6,174 bases of DNA, taken from NCBI GenBank assembly GCA_902490245.1, contig CABUDB010000104.1, positions 1 to 6,174 of the forward strand, read 5' to 3'. The notes under the pieces are model-generated. The model saw only the letters and a program-made list of their open reading frames with translations. It was not told where the DNA came from and did no database searches. Shown here in pieces: positions 1 through 5,891 of this stretch (position 1 is the first letter of the stretch; every line of letters starts with the position of its first letter). The translations under genes and the position numbers were made by a program. This stretch comes from an uncultured Collinsella sp. (lineage in GTDB: Bacteria > Actinomycetota > Coriobacteriia > Coriobacteriales > Coriobacteriaceae).

Positions 1-562
1 CCGTCAACACCGAGCCCGAGTGGAACAGCGTGGTGTAGACGTTGGTGGCATAGTCAAAGACGTAATAGACGAGCGGCAGGATTAAAAGGATGCTCAGCTC
101 GGTGGTGCTTTTAATCGCCAAGCGCGGACCGATGTCGCCGGCCCAATGCAACAGGACGGCAAAGACGGCGAGTGTGGTCGCGATACGCGCCAGATAGTAC
201 GCGATCTGCGAATCGGTTGCGGCAAAGGCGGCGATGCCCATCCAATTGCTGAACTGGCAGCTCAGATAAGCACTCGTAATGCCGAGCGCGGCAAGCAGCG
301 GGCTCAGGCGGTAGCGCGCACACAGGTAGACGATAAGCGGCAGGTGCACGGCAAGTGGATAAACCTGTCGGGCAAATAGCTCGCCGCCAACAACATTGGC
401 GATTGAGAAGGCGGTGCCGGTCAGAATGGTAACGACCACCAGCTCGAGCGCATGGCGTCGATTGAGCCCGACGCCGCACAGCGCCGCCGAGGCAAAGACG
501 CCAAAGAGCAGCGTCGTGGCGTGGTGGATTGCCCAAAGGATCATTTCGACCGTGGAGACCAT
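1..562 (-). CDS. N-terminal part of a multi-span membrane protein, probable sensor histidine kinase (partial)
   Basis: Reading the minus strand from an ATG at 562-560 gives about 187 codons with no stop before the window edge, so the gene continues to the left. The protein begins MVSTVEMILWAIHH. It is dominated by hydrophobic stretches near residues 8-30, 36-56, 66-83, 86-104, 122-140 and 155-170, suggesting about six membrane spans joined by short loops, some Arg/Lys-rich. Its ATG overlaps the stop of the response regulator upstream by one base (TGATG), so the two are almost certainly co-transcribed and translationally coupled. By analogy with AgrC/AgrA-type pairs, in which a polytopic sensor domain precedes a GHKL kinase domain and the partner is a LytTR regulator, I infer a sensor kinase. 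The kinase domain lies outside the window, so this is inference from context. A LytTR-linked membrane accessory protein remains possible. The reading frame and membrane nature are well supported. Confidence 0.72.
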   Translation of the reverse strand, partial: MVSTVEMILWAIHHATTLLFGVFASAALCGVGLNRRHALELVVVTILTGTAFSIANVVGGELFARQVYPLAVHLPLIVYLCARYRLSPLLAALGITSAYLSCQFSNWMGIAAFAATDSQIAYYLARIATTLAVFAVLLHWAGDIGPRLAIKSTTELSILLILPLVYYVFDYATNVYTTLFHSGSVLT

Positions 563-1284
563 CAGCGCCTCCCGCCCTCAAAGCGCACCGCAAAGTAGGC
601 GTCTTGGAATCCCTGCTTGCAGCTGCGCGAAAGCGGGATGCACGCGCCGGAGCGCATGACGATGTCCGTGCGGTCAAAGTGATCGATATTGCGCAGGTTG
701 ACCTGGTAGCTGCGGTGGCATTTAAAGAAGGTGGCATTTTGCGCCAAACGGTCTTCGACGCTGCGGAATGACTCGAGTGCCTCGATATCGCGTCCGTCGC
801 GCAGGTGGAAGACCACGTGCTTGTTGCGCGCCTCGGCATATTCGATGTCGGACAGGCGCAGGGCGTGGTAACCAAAGGACGTTTTGATCACGAGCTCGTC
901 GGTTGCCGGCGGGCGCATGCTCGAAAGCTCGTCGAGTAGCTGTGCCAGGCGTTCGTAAGACACGGGCTTGAGCAGATAGTCGAAGGCGCGGACCTCGTAG
1001 GACTCCAGTGCAAACTCGGGCGATGAAGTGAGAAACACCAGACGCACGGCGGTATCGGCCTGGCGCAATTCGCGCGCGGTGTCCATGCCGTTGACGAGCG
1101 GCATGATCATGTCGAGCAGAATGATGTCGGCGCGCGATGCGGCATGGCGGGCCAGCAGGTCCTCGCCGCGCGTGACGAGCGCAACATCGACCGCCGTGCC
1201 CGTCTCGGTCGACCAACGGTCGATCATCCGGTGCAGTCTATCTAGAAAAGCGACATCATCGTCGCAGGCAATAATCTTGAGCAT
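562..1284 (-). CDS. LytTR-family response regulator (AgrA/LytR type)
   Basis: This is a 240-residue cytoplasmic DNA-binding regulator of a two-component system. An N-terminal receiver domain (about residues 1-120) shows the acidic triad DDD at 8-10, the phospho-acceptor D58 in IILLDMIMP, T86 in VFLTSS and K106 in YLLKPVS. A LytTR DNA-binding domain follows (about 129-232), with the typical HRSYQVN block at 190-196 and IPLSR near 216-220. The length is usual for the family. I chose ATG 1284 because the receiver fold starts there (MLKIIACDDD) and AAGGGGG at 1297-1291 lies six bases upstream; an extension to 1371 would add 29 residues of non-family sequence. The gene is followed by, and overlaps by one base, the membrane protein that is probably its kinase. 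It is divergent from nadA. Nothing in the sequence shows what signal or target genes it serves, and no paired LytTR-type direct repeats stand out upstream. Confidence 0.93.
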   Translation of the reverse strand: MLKIIACDDDVAFLDRLHRMIDRWSTETGTAVDVALVTRGEDLLARHAASRADIILLDMIMPLVNGMDTARELRQADTAVRLVFLTSSPEFALESYEVRAFDYLLKPVSYERLAQLLDELSSMRPPATDELVIKTSFGYHALRLSDIEYAEARNKHVVFHLRDGRDIEALESFRSVEDRLAQNATFFKCHRSYQVNLRNIDHFDRTDIVMRSGACIPLSRSCKQGFQDAYFAVRFEGGRR

Positions 1285-1488
1285 TCTGGGCCCCCTTAGT
1301 AGTTCGATTTTGCCACATTGGGTGCGGACCGCTCGCGGAGGCGTGTCCCATTTGCGCCCCACGTCGTGCAACTCGCGCCGAGCGGTATTGCGGTGGCGAA
1401 AGATGCCTCCTGCGCTATCGAGAGCTCGGCTATCCTCAGCTTGCCAGTTCGAAAATGGACCCGCCCCAAGATTGAATCTTTATTCCAA
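1285..1488. other. Left part of the divergent intergenic region
   Basis: This stretch separates the response regulator from the operator of the nad operon. Apart from the regulator's ribosome binding site at 1291-1297, I see a 13-bp palindrome at 1468-1480 (AAGATT, one base, AATCTT). The promoter of the minus-strand regulator should lie here, but no pair of hexamers with proper spacing is convincing. No coding frame here has family features. Confidence 0.4.
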
Positions 1489-1540
1489 CTTTACACCTGG
1501 CTTTACAGCTGTCTTGTCAGCTGTAAAGCCAGGTGTCATA
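1489..1540. promoter_or_regulatory. Putative NiaR operator: perfect 19-bp inverted repeat with duplicated half-sites
   Basis: The arms at 1493-1511 and 1518-1536 are perfect reverse complements (ACACCTGGCTTTACAGCTG and its complement) around a six-base centre. Each arm is itself a near-tandem pair: CTTTACACCTGG (1489-1500) is followed directly by CTTTACAGCTGT (1501-1512), and the mirror side repeats this pattern at 1517-1528 and 1529-1540. This gives four related half-sites, two per side, spaced 12 bp. The repeat lies directly in front of the nad operon, whose last gene encodes a NiaR-type repressor, and it encloses the candidate nadA promoter. The natural inference is that NiaR with bound niacin sits here and blocks RNA polymerase. 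The predicted start site lies downstream of the repeat, so it should not be transcribed with nadA, which argues for a DNA operator rather than an RNA structure. Assignment to NiaR rests on context, not on a matched motif table. Confidence 0.7.
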
Positions 1541-1542
1541 CT
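1514..1542 (+). promoter_or_regulatory. Candidate promoter of the nadA-nadB-nadC-niaR operon
   Basis: TTGTCA (1514-1519, five of six matches to the sigma-70 -35 box) and CATACT (1537-1542, four of six matches to the -10 box) are separated by exactly 17 bases. Transcription would begin near 1549-1550, leaving a leader of about 28 bases that contains the nadA ribosome binding site. The -35 box straddles the centre of the inverted repeat and the spacer is its right arm, so a bound repressor would directly exclude polymerase. This is inferred from hexamers only. Confidence 0.55.
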
Positions 1543-1577
1543 AAAGCCCCAAGATTCGCCAAAAGAGAGGGGCCTTG

Positions 1578-2603
1578 ATGGCACAGAGCGCGAACATGGA
1601 TGCGTCGGAGCTTGCACGCGATATCGCGGCCGGCCTAGCATCGGCAACGACGGCAACGGAGCGCGCGGCACTGGTGCCCGCAGAGCTCGTCGAGGCCATT
1701 CAGCAACTAAAAACCCAACGTGACGCGGTGATCCTGGCGCACTACTATGTGGCGCCCGAGGTCCAGGCCGTTGCCGATTACGTCGGCGACAGCTTTTACC
1801 TGGCAAAGCTCGCCAAAAGCCTGCCGCAGCAGACTATCGTGCTGTGCGGCGTGGAGTTTATGGGCGAGAGCGCCAAGCTGCTCAACCCCACCAAGACCGT
1901 GCTGCTGCCCGAGCCGGGCGCGGATTGCCCCATGGCTCATATGGTCAAGCGCGAGACGGTCGACGCGGCGCGCGCCGAGTATGGCGACGACCTAGCTGTC
2001 GTCTGCTACGTCAACTCGACGGTCGAGATCAAGAGCTGGAGTGACGTGTGCGTTACCAGCTCTAACGCCGTCAAGATCGTGTCCGAGCTGCCGCAGCAGC
2101 ATGTCCTGTTCATCCCCGATCAAAACCTGGGCCGCTTCGTAGCCGAGCAGGTGCCCCAAAAGCACGTCATTCTCAACAACGGCTACTGCCCGCGTCATCA
2201 CATCATCACCGTCGAGCAGATCGTCGACGCGCAGGAGGCGCACCCCGACGCGCTCGTGCTAGCGCACCCCGAGTGCAAGGCCGACGTCCTGGCTGAGGCC
2301 GACTACATCGGGTCTACTGCCGGCATCATCAAGTATGCCGAGGAGTCGGACGCGAGCGAGTTCATCATCGTGACGGTCCGCGGCGTGCTCTACGAACTTG
2401 AGCGCCGCTGCCAGGGCACCGGCAAGAAGTTCTACTTCCCTGCGGTGCAGCCCACCTGCGTCAACATGGATCTCATCACGCTTGAAAAGCTCGTGCACTG
2501 CCTGGAGACGGGCGAGGGCGAGGTGTGGATTGGCGTGTCGGACGAGGCCGCCGATCAAGCCAAGCTCACGCTCGACCGCATGCTCGAGTACGCGTCGCGC
2601 TAA
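1578..2603 (+). CDS. nadA: Quinolinate synthase NadA
   Basis: This 341-residue cytoplasmic enzyme condenses iminoaspartate with dihydroxyacetone phosphate to form quinolinate, the second step of de novo NAD synthesis, using an oxygen-sensitive [4Fe-4S] cluster. Family signatures are clear: AHYYVAPEVQ at 54-63, GVEFMGESAKLL at 91-102, NSTVEIKS near 146-153, NNGYCPRHH at 200-208, AHPEC at 229-233, YIGSTAGI at 243-250 and ITLEKL at 300-305. The three cysteines expected to hold the cluster are most likely C90, C204 and C294. The family norm is three cysteines with one iron left open for substrate. A non-conserved N-terminal extension of about 40 residues precedes the first conserved motif. ATG 1578 is preferred over the adjacent in-frame TTG at 1575 because GAGAGGGG (1565-1572) lies five bases upstream. 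It is the first gene of the operon. No nifS-like cysteine desulfurase accompanies it here, unlike the arrangement known in Bacillus subtilis. Confidence 0.97.
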   Translation: MAQSANMDASELARDIAAGLASATTATERAALVPAELVEAIQQLKTQRDAVILAHYYVAPEVQAVADYVGDSFYLAKLAKSLPQQTIVLCGVEFMGESAKLLNPTKTVLLPEPGADCPMAHMVKRETVDAARAEYGDDLAVVCYVNSTVEIKSWSDVCVTSSNAVKIVSELPQQHVLFIPDQNLGRFVAEQVPQKHVILNNGYCPRHHIITVEQIVDAQEAHPDALVLAHPECKADVLAEADYIGSTAGIIKYAEESDASEFIIVTVRGVLYELERRCQGTGKKFYFPAVQPTCVNMDLITLEKLVHCLETGEGEVWIGVSDEAADQAKLTLDRMLEYASR

Positions 2604-2606
2604 GCC

Positions 2607-2641
2607 AATGTGACATGAGGGACCATCCCTTATGCCACATT
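2607..2641. repeat. Hairpin element between nadA and nadB
   Basis: A 16-base arm at 2607-2622 pairs with 2626-2641 across a three-base loop. The stem has 14 Watson-Crick pairs, one G-T pair (2617/2631) and one A-C mismatch (2613/2635). It begins three bases after the nadA stop and ends just before the nadB ribosome binding site. No T-run follows, so it is unlikely to be a terminator. The GGGA-CCA-TCCC tip with TGNCAT shoulders recalls palindromic repeats dispersed in many genomes, but only one copy is visible here. It could act as an mRNA stabiliser or processing site, or be a REP-like insertion. Confidence 0.7.
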
Positions 2642-2659
2642 ACAAGGGAGAGGATTCCT

Positions 2660-4036
2660 GTGGAAACTAAACAATACCCCGATATGGAGTGCGACGTCGT
2701 CATTGCCGGTTGCGGCGTGGCGGGCCTGTATGCGGCCCTCAACCTGCCGACGAGCACGCGCGTAATCATGCTCTCCAAGGGCGCCGTCGACGAGTGCGAT
2801 TCGATGCTCGCGCAGGGCGGTATCTGCGTGCTGCCCGAAGGCTCTGACTACGAGGCCTTCTTTGAGGACACCATGCACGCCGGCCATTACGAGAACCGCC
2901 GCGAGAGTGTTGACATCATGATTCGCTCGAGCCGTTCGGTCATCAATGACCTGCTGGCCATGGGCGTGGACTTTGAGCACAAGACCGACGGCAGCCTCGA
3001 CTTTACCCGCGAGGGCGCGCACAGCCGCCCGCGCATCGCCTTCCATGCCGATATTACGGGCAAGGAGATTACGACCAAACTGCTCCAGGCTGTCCGCAAG
3101 CTGGACAACGTGCAGATTCTCGAACACGTTGCCATGACCGATATCCTGACCGCCGAGCGCGATGGCGCCACGGTGTGCACCGGCGTCGTCGCCGTTGCCG
3201 TGGATGAGGGCGATTCAGCTCGCCCCGCCGACGAGCTGGCAAATGCCGATGAGGGCGTGCATGCCGGTAAGCCGTTTAAGATTCATGCCCGCCATACGCT
3301 GTGGGCGACGGGTGGCATCGGCGGCGTGTACGATCACTCCACCAACTACCCGCAGCTCACCGGTGACGCTTGCTACATCGCGCAGGAGCACAGCATCACG
3401 ATGGAGCACCTGGACTACGTGCAGATCCACCCCACGGGCCTGTTTTCGCCGCAGCCGGGTCGTACGTTCCTAATCAGCGAGAGCTGCCGCGGCGAGGGCG
3501 CGATTCTGCTCAATGCCGCCGGCGAGCGTTTTACCGACGAGTTGCAGCCGCGCGACGTGGTCGCCGCCGCTATTCGCGAGCAGATGAAGCAGGACGGCAC
3601 CGAGCACGAGTGGCTGAGCTTTGCCCCCGTCGAGCGCGATGTGGTGACCGGGCACTTCGCCAACATCCGCGCGCGCTGCCTTGAGGACGGTCGCGACATC
3701 CTGGATGAGCCCATCCCCGTCACGCCCACGCAGCACTACTTTATGGGCGGCGTGTGGGTCGACAAGGACGGCCGCACCTCGATGCCCGAGCTCTACGCCG
3801 CCGGCGAGACGGCCTGCAACGGCGTGCACGGCAAGAACCGCCTGGCTTCCAACAGCCTGCTCGAGTCTCTAGTCTGGGGTCGCCGCGCTGCTTGGCGTAT
3901 GCGCACCGGCGAGTCGCTGGCCGTGGAGCAGGCGGGCGAGCCCGCGCTCGATGGCCGCCATCGCGCTCTGAGCGCAGATACCCTTGCAATCGATGATTTG
4001 GCCCGTGCCGCCGGCACGCAGGCCGTGGAGGAGTAG
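2660..4036 (+). CDS. nadB: L-aspartate oxidase NadB (short form)
   Basis: This FAD enzyme, 458 residues, oxidises L-aspartate to iminoaspartate, the first step of NAD synthesis. In an anaerobe the electron acceptor is probably fumarate rather than oxygen. The N terminus carries the FAD-binding GCGVAG at 17-22, then SMLAQGGI (48-55), TREGAHSRPRI (116-126), ATGGIGG (216-222), QIHPTG (255-260), RFTDELQPRDVV (290-301), QHYFMGGV (358-365) and GKNRLASNSLLE (391-402). By comparison with Escherichia coli NadB, the catalytic or substrate residues are E118, H257, R298, H359 and R394, all present. The start is GTG 2660, supported by AAGGGAGAGG (2644-2653) six bases upstream; the frame continues further upstream into nadA but without family sequence. 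The protein is clearly shorter than the roughly 510-540 residues usual for the family. The flavin and capping domains are complete, but little remains of the C-terminal helical domain. A 25-residue acidic, Ala-rich loop near 181-205 looks like a lineage-specific insertion. The stop is three bases before nadC. Confidence 0.95.
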   Translation: METKQYPDMECDVVIAGCGVAGLYAALNLPTSTRVIMLSKGAVDECDSMLAQGGICVLPEGSDYEAFFEDTMHAGHYENRRESVDIMIRSSRSVINDLLAMGVDFEHKTDGSLDFTREGAHSRPRIAFHADITGKEITTKLLQAVRKLDNVQILEHVAMTDILTAERDGATVCTGVVAVAVDEGDSARPADELANADEGVHAGKPFKIHARHTLWATGGIGGVYDHSTNYPQLTGDACYIAQEHSITMEHLDYVQIHPTGLFSPQPGRTFLISESCRGEGAILLNAAGERFTDELQPRDVVAAAIREQMKQDGTEHEWLSFAPVERDVVTGHFANIRARCLEDGRDILDEPIPVTPTQHYFMGGVWVDKDGRTSMPELYAAGETACNGVHGKNRLASNSLLESLVWGRRAAWRMRTGESLAVEQAGEPALDGRHRALSADTLAIDDLARAAGTQAVEE

Positions 4037-4039
4037 ACC

Positions 4040-4900
4040 ATGAATCCCATTACCATGAAGCTCGTCGTCGATGATCTGATTTTACAGGCTCTGCGCGAGG
4101 ACATCACGTTTGAGGACGTGAGCACGGCGAGCGTGTGCCCCACGGCGCGCCCCGCTACCGTTGAGCTCATCGCCAAGGCCGACGGCATTATCGCCGGCCT
4201 AGACGTGTTCGCCCGAACCTTTGAGCTGCTGGATCCGCAGAGCTCCGTGTTGTTCGATGTCTCGGATGGCGACGAGGTGCACGCTGGCGACCACGTGGGC
4301 CAGGTGCGCGGCGACGCGCGCGTATTGCTTTCGGGCGAGCGCGTGGCGCTCAACTATCTGCAGCGCATGAGCGGCATCGCTACTTACACGCATCGGATGG
4401 CGGCTGCGCTCGAGGGCACCAAGACCGTGCTTGTCGACACGCGCAAGACCACGCCGGGCATGCGTGTCTTCGAGAAGGCCGCAGTCGAGATCGGCGGTGG
4501 CAGCAACCACCGCTATAACCTGTCGACGGCCGTCATGCTCAAGGACAACCATATCGACGCCGCCGGTGGTGTGACTCGTGCGATCGAGATGGCGCGCGCC
4601 CATGCGTCGTTTACCACGACGGTCGAGATTGAGTGCGAGAACCTGAATATGGTGCGCGAAGCAGTTGAGGCCGGTGCCGATATCATCATGCTCGACAACA
4701 TGACCCACGACGACATGGCCGCCGCTATCGAGCTTATCGCCGGTCGCGCCAAGACCGAGTGCTCGGGCAACGTAGACGCCGACAACATTCGCGCCCTGGC
4801 CGATCTGGGTGTCGACTATATTAGCTCGGGCGCTCTGACGCATTCTGCGCCGATCCTCGACCTTTCGCTTAAGCACCTGCGTCTGCTGGACGGTAAATAA
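4040..4900 (+). CDS. nadC: Nicotinate-nucleotide pyrophosphorylase (carboxylating) NadC
   Basis: Also called quinolinate phosphoribosyltransferase, this 286-residue cytoplasmic enzyme converts quinolinate and PRPP to nicotinate mononucleotide, CO2 and pyrophosphate. The N-terminal domain (about 1-110) leads into the alpha/beta barrel. Visible signatures are ERVALNYLQRMSGIAT (100-115), DTRKTTPGMR (133-142), GGGSNHRYNL (152-161), LKDNH (167-171), VEIECENL (195-202), IIMLDN (215-220), ECSGNV (240-245) and SSGALTHSA (262-270). They supply the Arg, Lys, His, Glu and Asp residues that bind substrate and PRPP in this family. The length is normal. ATG 4040 is backed by GGAGGAG (4027-4033) six bases upstream, located inside the end of nadB, so expression is tightly tied to nadB. 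A second in-frame ATG at 4055 is less well placed. The stop overlaps the niaR start by one base. Small variations from the most usual family wording (SGNV for SGGI, SSGA for SVGA) are conservative. Confidence 0.97.
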   Translation: MNPITMKLVVDDLILQALREDITFEDVSTASVCPTARPATVELIAKADGIIAGLDVFARTFELLDPQSSVLFDVSDGDEVHAGDHVGQVRGDARVLLSGERVALNYLQRMSGIATYTHRMAAALEGTKTVLVDTRKTTPGMRVFEKAAVEIGGGSNHRYNLSTAVMLKDNHIDAAGGVTRAIEMARAHASFTTTVEIECENLNMVREAVEAGADIIMLDNMTHDDMAAAIELIAGRAKTECSGNVDADNIRALADLGVDYISSGALTHSAPILDLSLKHLRLLDGK

Positions 4901-5445
4901 TGAACGCCCGCGAGCGTCGCCGTTCCATCATGGCCGTGCTCGAGGGAGCAAAAGATCCTGTCTCGGGCAGTGCGCTTGCCCGCGAGGTGGGCGTGAGCCG
5001 CCAGGTCGTGGTGCAGGACATCGCCCTGCTGCGCGCCGACGGGCACGATATCGTCGCCACCAATCGCGGCTATGTACTACAGGAGGCGGCGAGCAGCCCG
5101 GCTGTGCCCACGCGTCTGGTCAAGGTGCGCCACGGCGTGGAGCAGGCGGGCGATGAGCTCACGAGTATCGTCGACGCCGGAGGCGCCGTGCTCAACGTGA
5201 TCGTCAATCACCGCGTGTACGGTAAGATCACGGCCGACCTGGACATCCGCAATCGTCGCGATGTTGAGCGCTACTTGCACGATATCGAGAGCGGCAAGAG
5301 TTTTCCGCTGCTGACGGTGACGAGCGGCTATCACTTCCATCGCATTGCGGCAGAAGACGAGCAAACCCTCGACGAGATCGAGGCTATGCTCAAGGAAAAA
5401 GGCTACTTGGCGGACCTAATGCCCTACGAGGACGATTTGTCCTAG
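4900..5445 (+). CDS. niaR: NiaR-type transcriptional repressor of NAD biosynthesis (HTH plus 3H domain)
   Basis: The 181-residue protein starts with a winged helix-turn-helix (about residues 5-60, recognition region SRQVVVQDIALLRADG at 33-48). A 3H domain (about 70-175), named for its conserved histidines, follows. The residues matching the metal site known from the Thermotoga maritima homologue TM1602 are H78, E86, H145 and H147, and H104 in IVNHRVYG is also present. In Bacillus subtilis the homologue (YrxA, also called NadR) represses nad genes with nicotinic acid as co-repressor; I infer the same role here. The ATG overlaps the nadC stop (TAATG) and has only a weak upstream GGACGG, so translation probably depends on coupling to nadC. 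Its position at the end of the operon it should control implies autoregulation through the palindrome in front of nadA. Length is typical. It should not be confused with the enterobacterial NadR, which is unrelated in architecture. Confidence 0.93.
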   Translation: MNARERRRSIMAVLEGAKDPVSGSALAREVGVSRQVVVQDIALLRADGHDIVATNRGYVLQEAASSPAVPTRLVKVRHGVEQAGDELTSIVDAGGAVLNVIVNHRVYGKITADLDIRNRRDVERYLHDIESGKSFPLLTVTSGYHFHRIAAEDEQTLDEIEAMLKEKGYLADLMPYEDDLS

Positions 5446-5462
5446 CCGACACCGTCTTTATA

Positions 5463-5529
5463 AGTTGCGGTGAAATAGTTCCTAAAATGGGCATCGAAGC
5501 CATGAAACAGGAACTATTCCACCGCAACT
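5463..5529. repeat. Long imperfect inverted repeat downstream of niaR
   Basis: A 21-base arm at 5463-5483 is the reverse complement of 5509-5529 with a single mismatch (5475/5519). The 25-base loop can itself form a short ATGG/CCAT stem (5487-5490 with 5500-5503). No T-run follows on either strand, so it is not a standard terminator. It lies in untranslated sequence between niaR and the terminator. It resembles a small palindromic repeat element or a structured 3' end, but I see no second copy in the window and no target-site duplication. Confidence 0.75.
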
Positions 5530-5566
5530 GCCAAGAGCACGTCCCAAATTAGCTGCCCACACATGC

Positions 5567-5604
5567 AAAAGGAGGCCTCCGCGGCGATGCGGAGGCCTCC
5601 TTTT
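5567..5604. terminator. Bidirectional Rho-independent terminator
   Basis: A perfect 16-bp stem (5567-5582 with 5589-5604, core GGAGGCCTCCGC) encloses the six-base loop GGCGAT. On the plus strand it ends in five T (5601-5605); on the minus strand in four T (complement of 5567-5570). It therefore ends both the nad operon and the convergent ferredoxin gene. The core GGAGGCCTCC is also palindromic within each arm. Confidence 0.92.
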
Positions 5605-5644
5605 TGTGCACGGTGTACTTTTGAGTGTGCAAGTGGGGGAGTTG

Positions 5645-5830
5645 TTACTCCTCGACGATCTCGGTGATCGCGCCGGCGGGGCAAGCGTCCTGGCAAGCGC
5701 CACAGGCGACGCAGGAATCCTCGTCAGCGACGGTGGCGACGTCCTGGAGCTCCAGAACGCCAGCGGGGCAGGAGTCGACGCAAACGCCACAAGCGATGCA
5801 CTCGTCGGCATCAATTACGGGATGAGCCAT
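5645..5830 (-). CDS. 2[4Fe-4S] ferredoxin, clostridial type
   Basis: This is a 61-residue soluble electron carrier, acidic, with two cysteine motifs: C11-x2-C14-x2-C17-x3-C21-P and C40-x2-C43-x2-C46-x3-C50-P. Each supplies three ligands to one cluster and one to the other, the classic arrangement of low-potential bacterial ferredoxins used by anaerobes with pyruvate:ferredoxin oxidoreductase, hydrogenases and similar enzymes. The two halves are internally similar (CPAGVLEL and CPAGAITE), reflecting the ancient duplication of this family. ATG 5830 (MAHPVIDADEC) is supported by GAGAGGA at 5844-5838, seven bases upstream; an in-frame ATG at 5896 would add 22 residues without family character. 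It is transcribed alone toward the nad operon and ends at the shared terminator. Nothing links it functionally to NAD synthesis beyond position. Confidence 0.95.
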   Translation of the reverse strand: MAHPVIDADECIACGVCVDSCPAGVLELQDVATVADEDSCVACGACQDACPAGAITEIVEE

Positions 5831-5849
5831 GGTAGTTTCCTCTCTGTTG

Positions 5850-5877
5850 ACCGACGCTACAGGCGATGCGCGTCGGT
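5850..5877 (-). promoter_or_regulatory. Inverted repeat in the ferredoxin leader
   Basis: ACCGACGC at 5850-5857 and its exact complement at 5870-5877 form an 8-bp stem with a 12-base loop. It lies a few bases before the ferredoxin ribosome binding site and downstream of the candidate promoter, so it would be part of the mRNA leader. It may be a stabilising hairpin or an operator; the sequence does not tell which. Confidence 0.45.
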
Positions 5878-5891
5878 TTGATTCGGGCAAA

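Larger units (their letters stand above)
1463..1556. repeat. 11-bp direct repeat flanking the nadA operator
   Basis: GCCCCAAGATT occurs at 1463-1473 and again, exactly, at 1546-1556. The copies are 83 bp apart and lie on either side of the inverted repeat in front of nadA. The role is unknown. It could be a trace of local duplication, a second protein-binding motif, or chance. Confidence 0.4.

Noticed and set aside
111..875. 254-residue minus-strand frame across the regulator and membrane protein genes
   Set aside because: It lies in an alternative frame of two better supported genes, has Arg/Ala/Ser-rich composition, and shows no family motif.
1285..1371. N-terminal extension of the response regulator to an ATG at 1371
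   Set aside because: The extra 29 residues have no receiver-domain character, and the internal start at 1284 has a well-spaced AAGGGGG.
2525..2659. Upstream in-frame extension of nadB starting inside nadA
   Set aside because: The added 45 residues overlap nadA and are unlike any aspartate oxidase; GTG 2660 has a strong ribosome binding site.
2630..3127. 165-residue frame antisense to nadB
   Set aside because: It is a shadow of nadB codon bias, with no ribosome binding site or domain.
4199..4876. 225-residue frame antisense to nadC
   Set aside because: Long antisense frames are expected opposite GC-rich genes; its residues mirror nadC codons and show no recognisable domain.
5606..5881. Plus-strand frame opposite the ferredoxin gene
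   Set aside because: It is antisense to an unmistakable two-cluster ferredoxin and begins within the terminator area.
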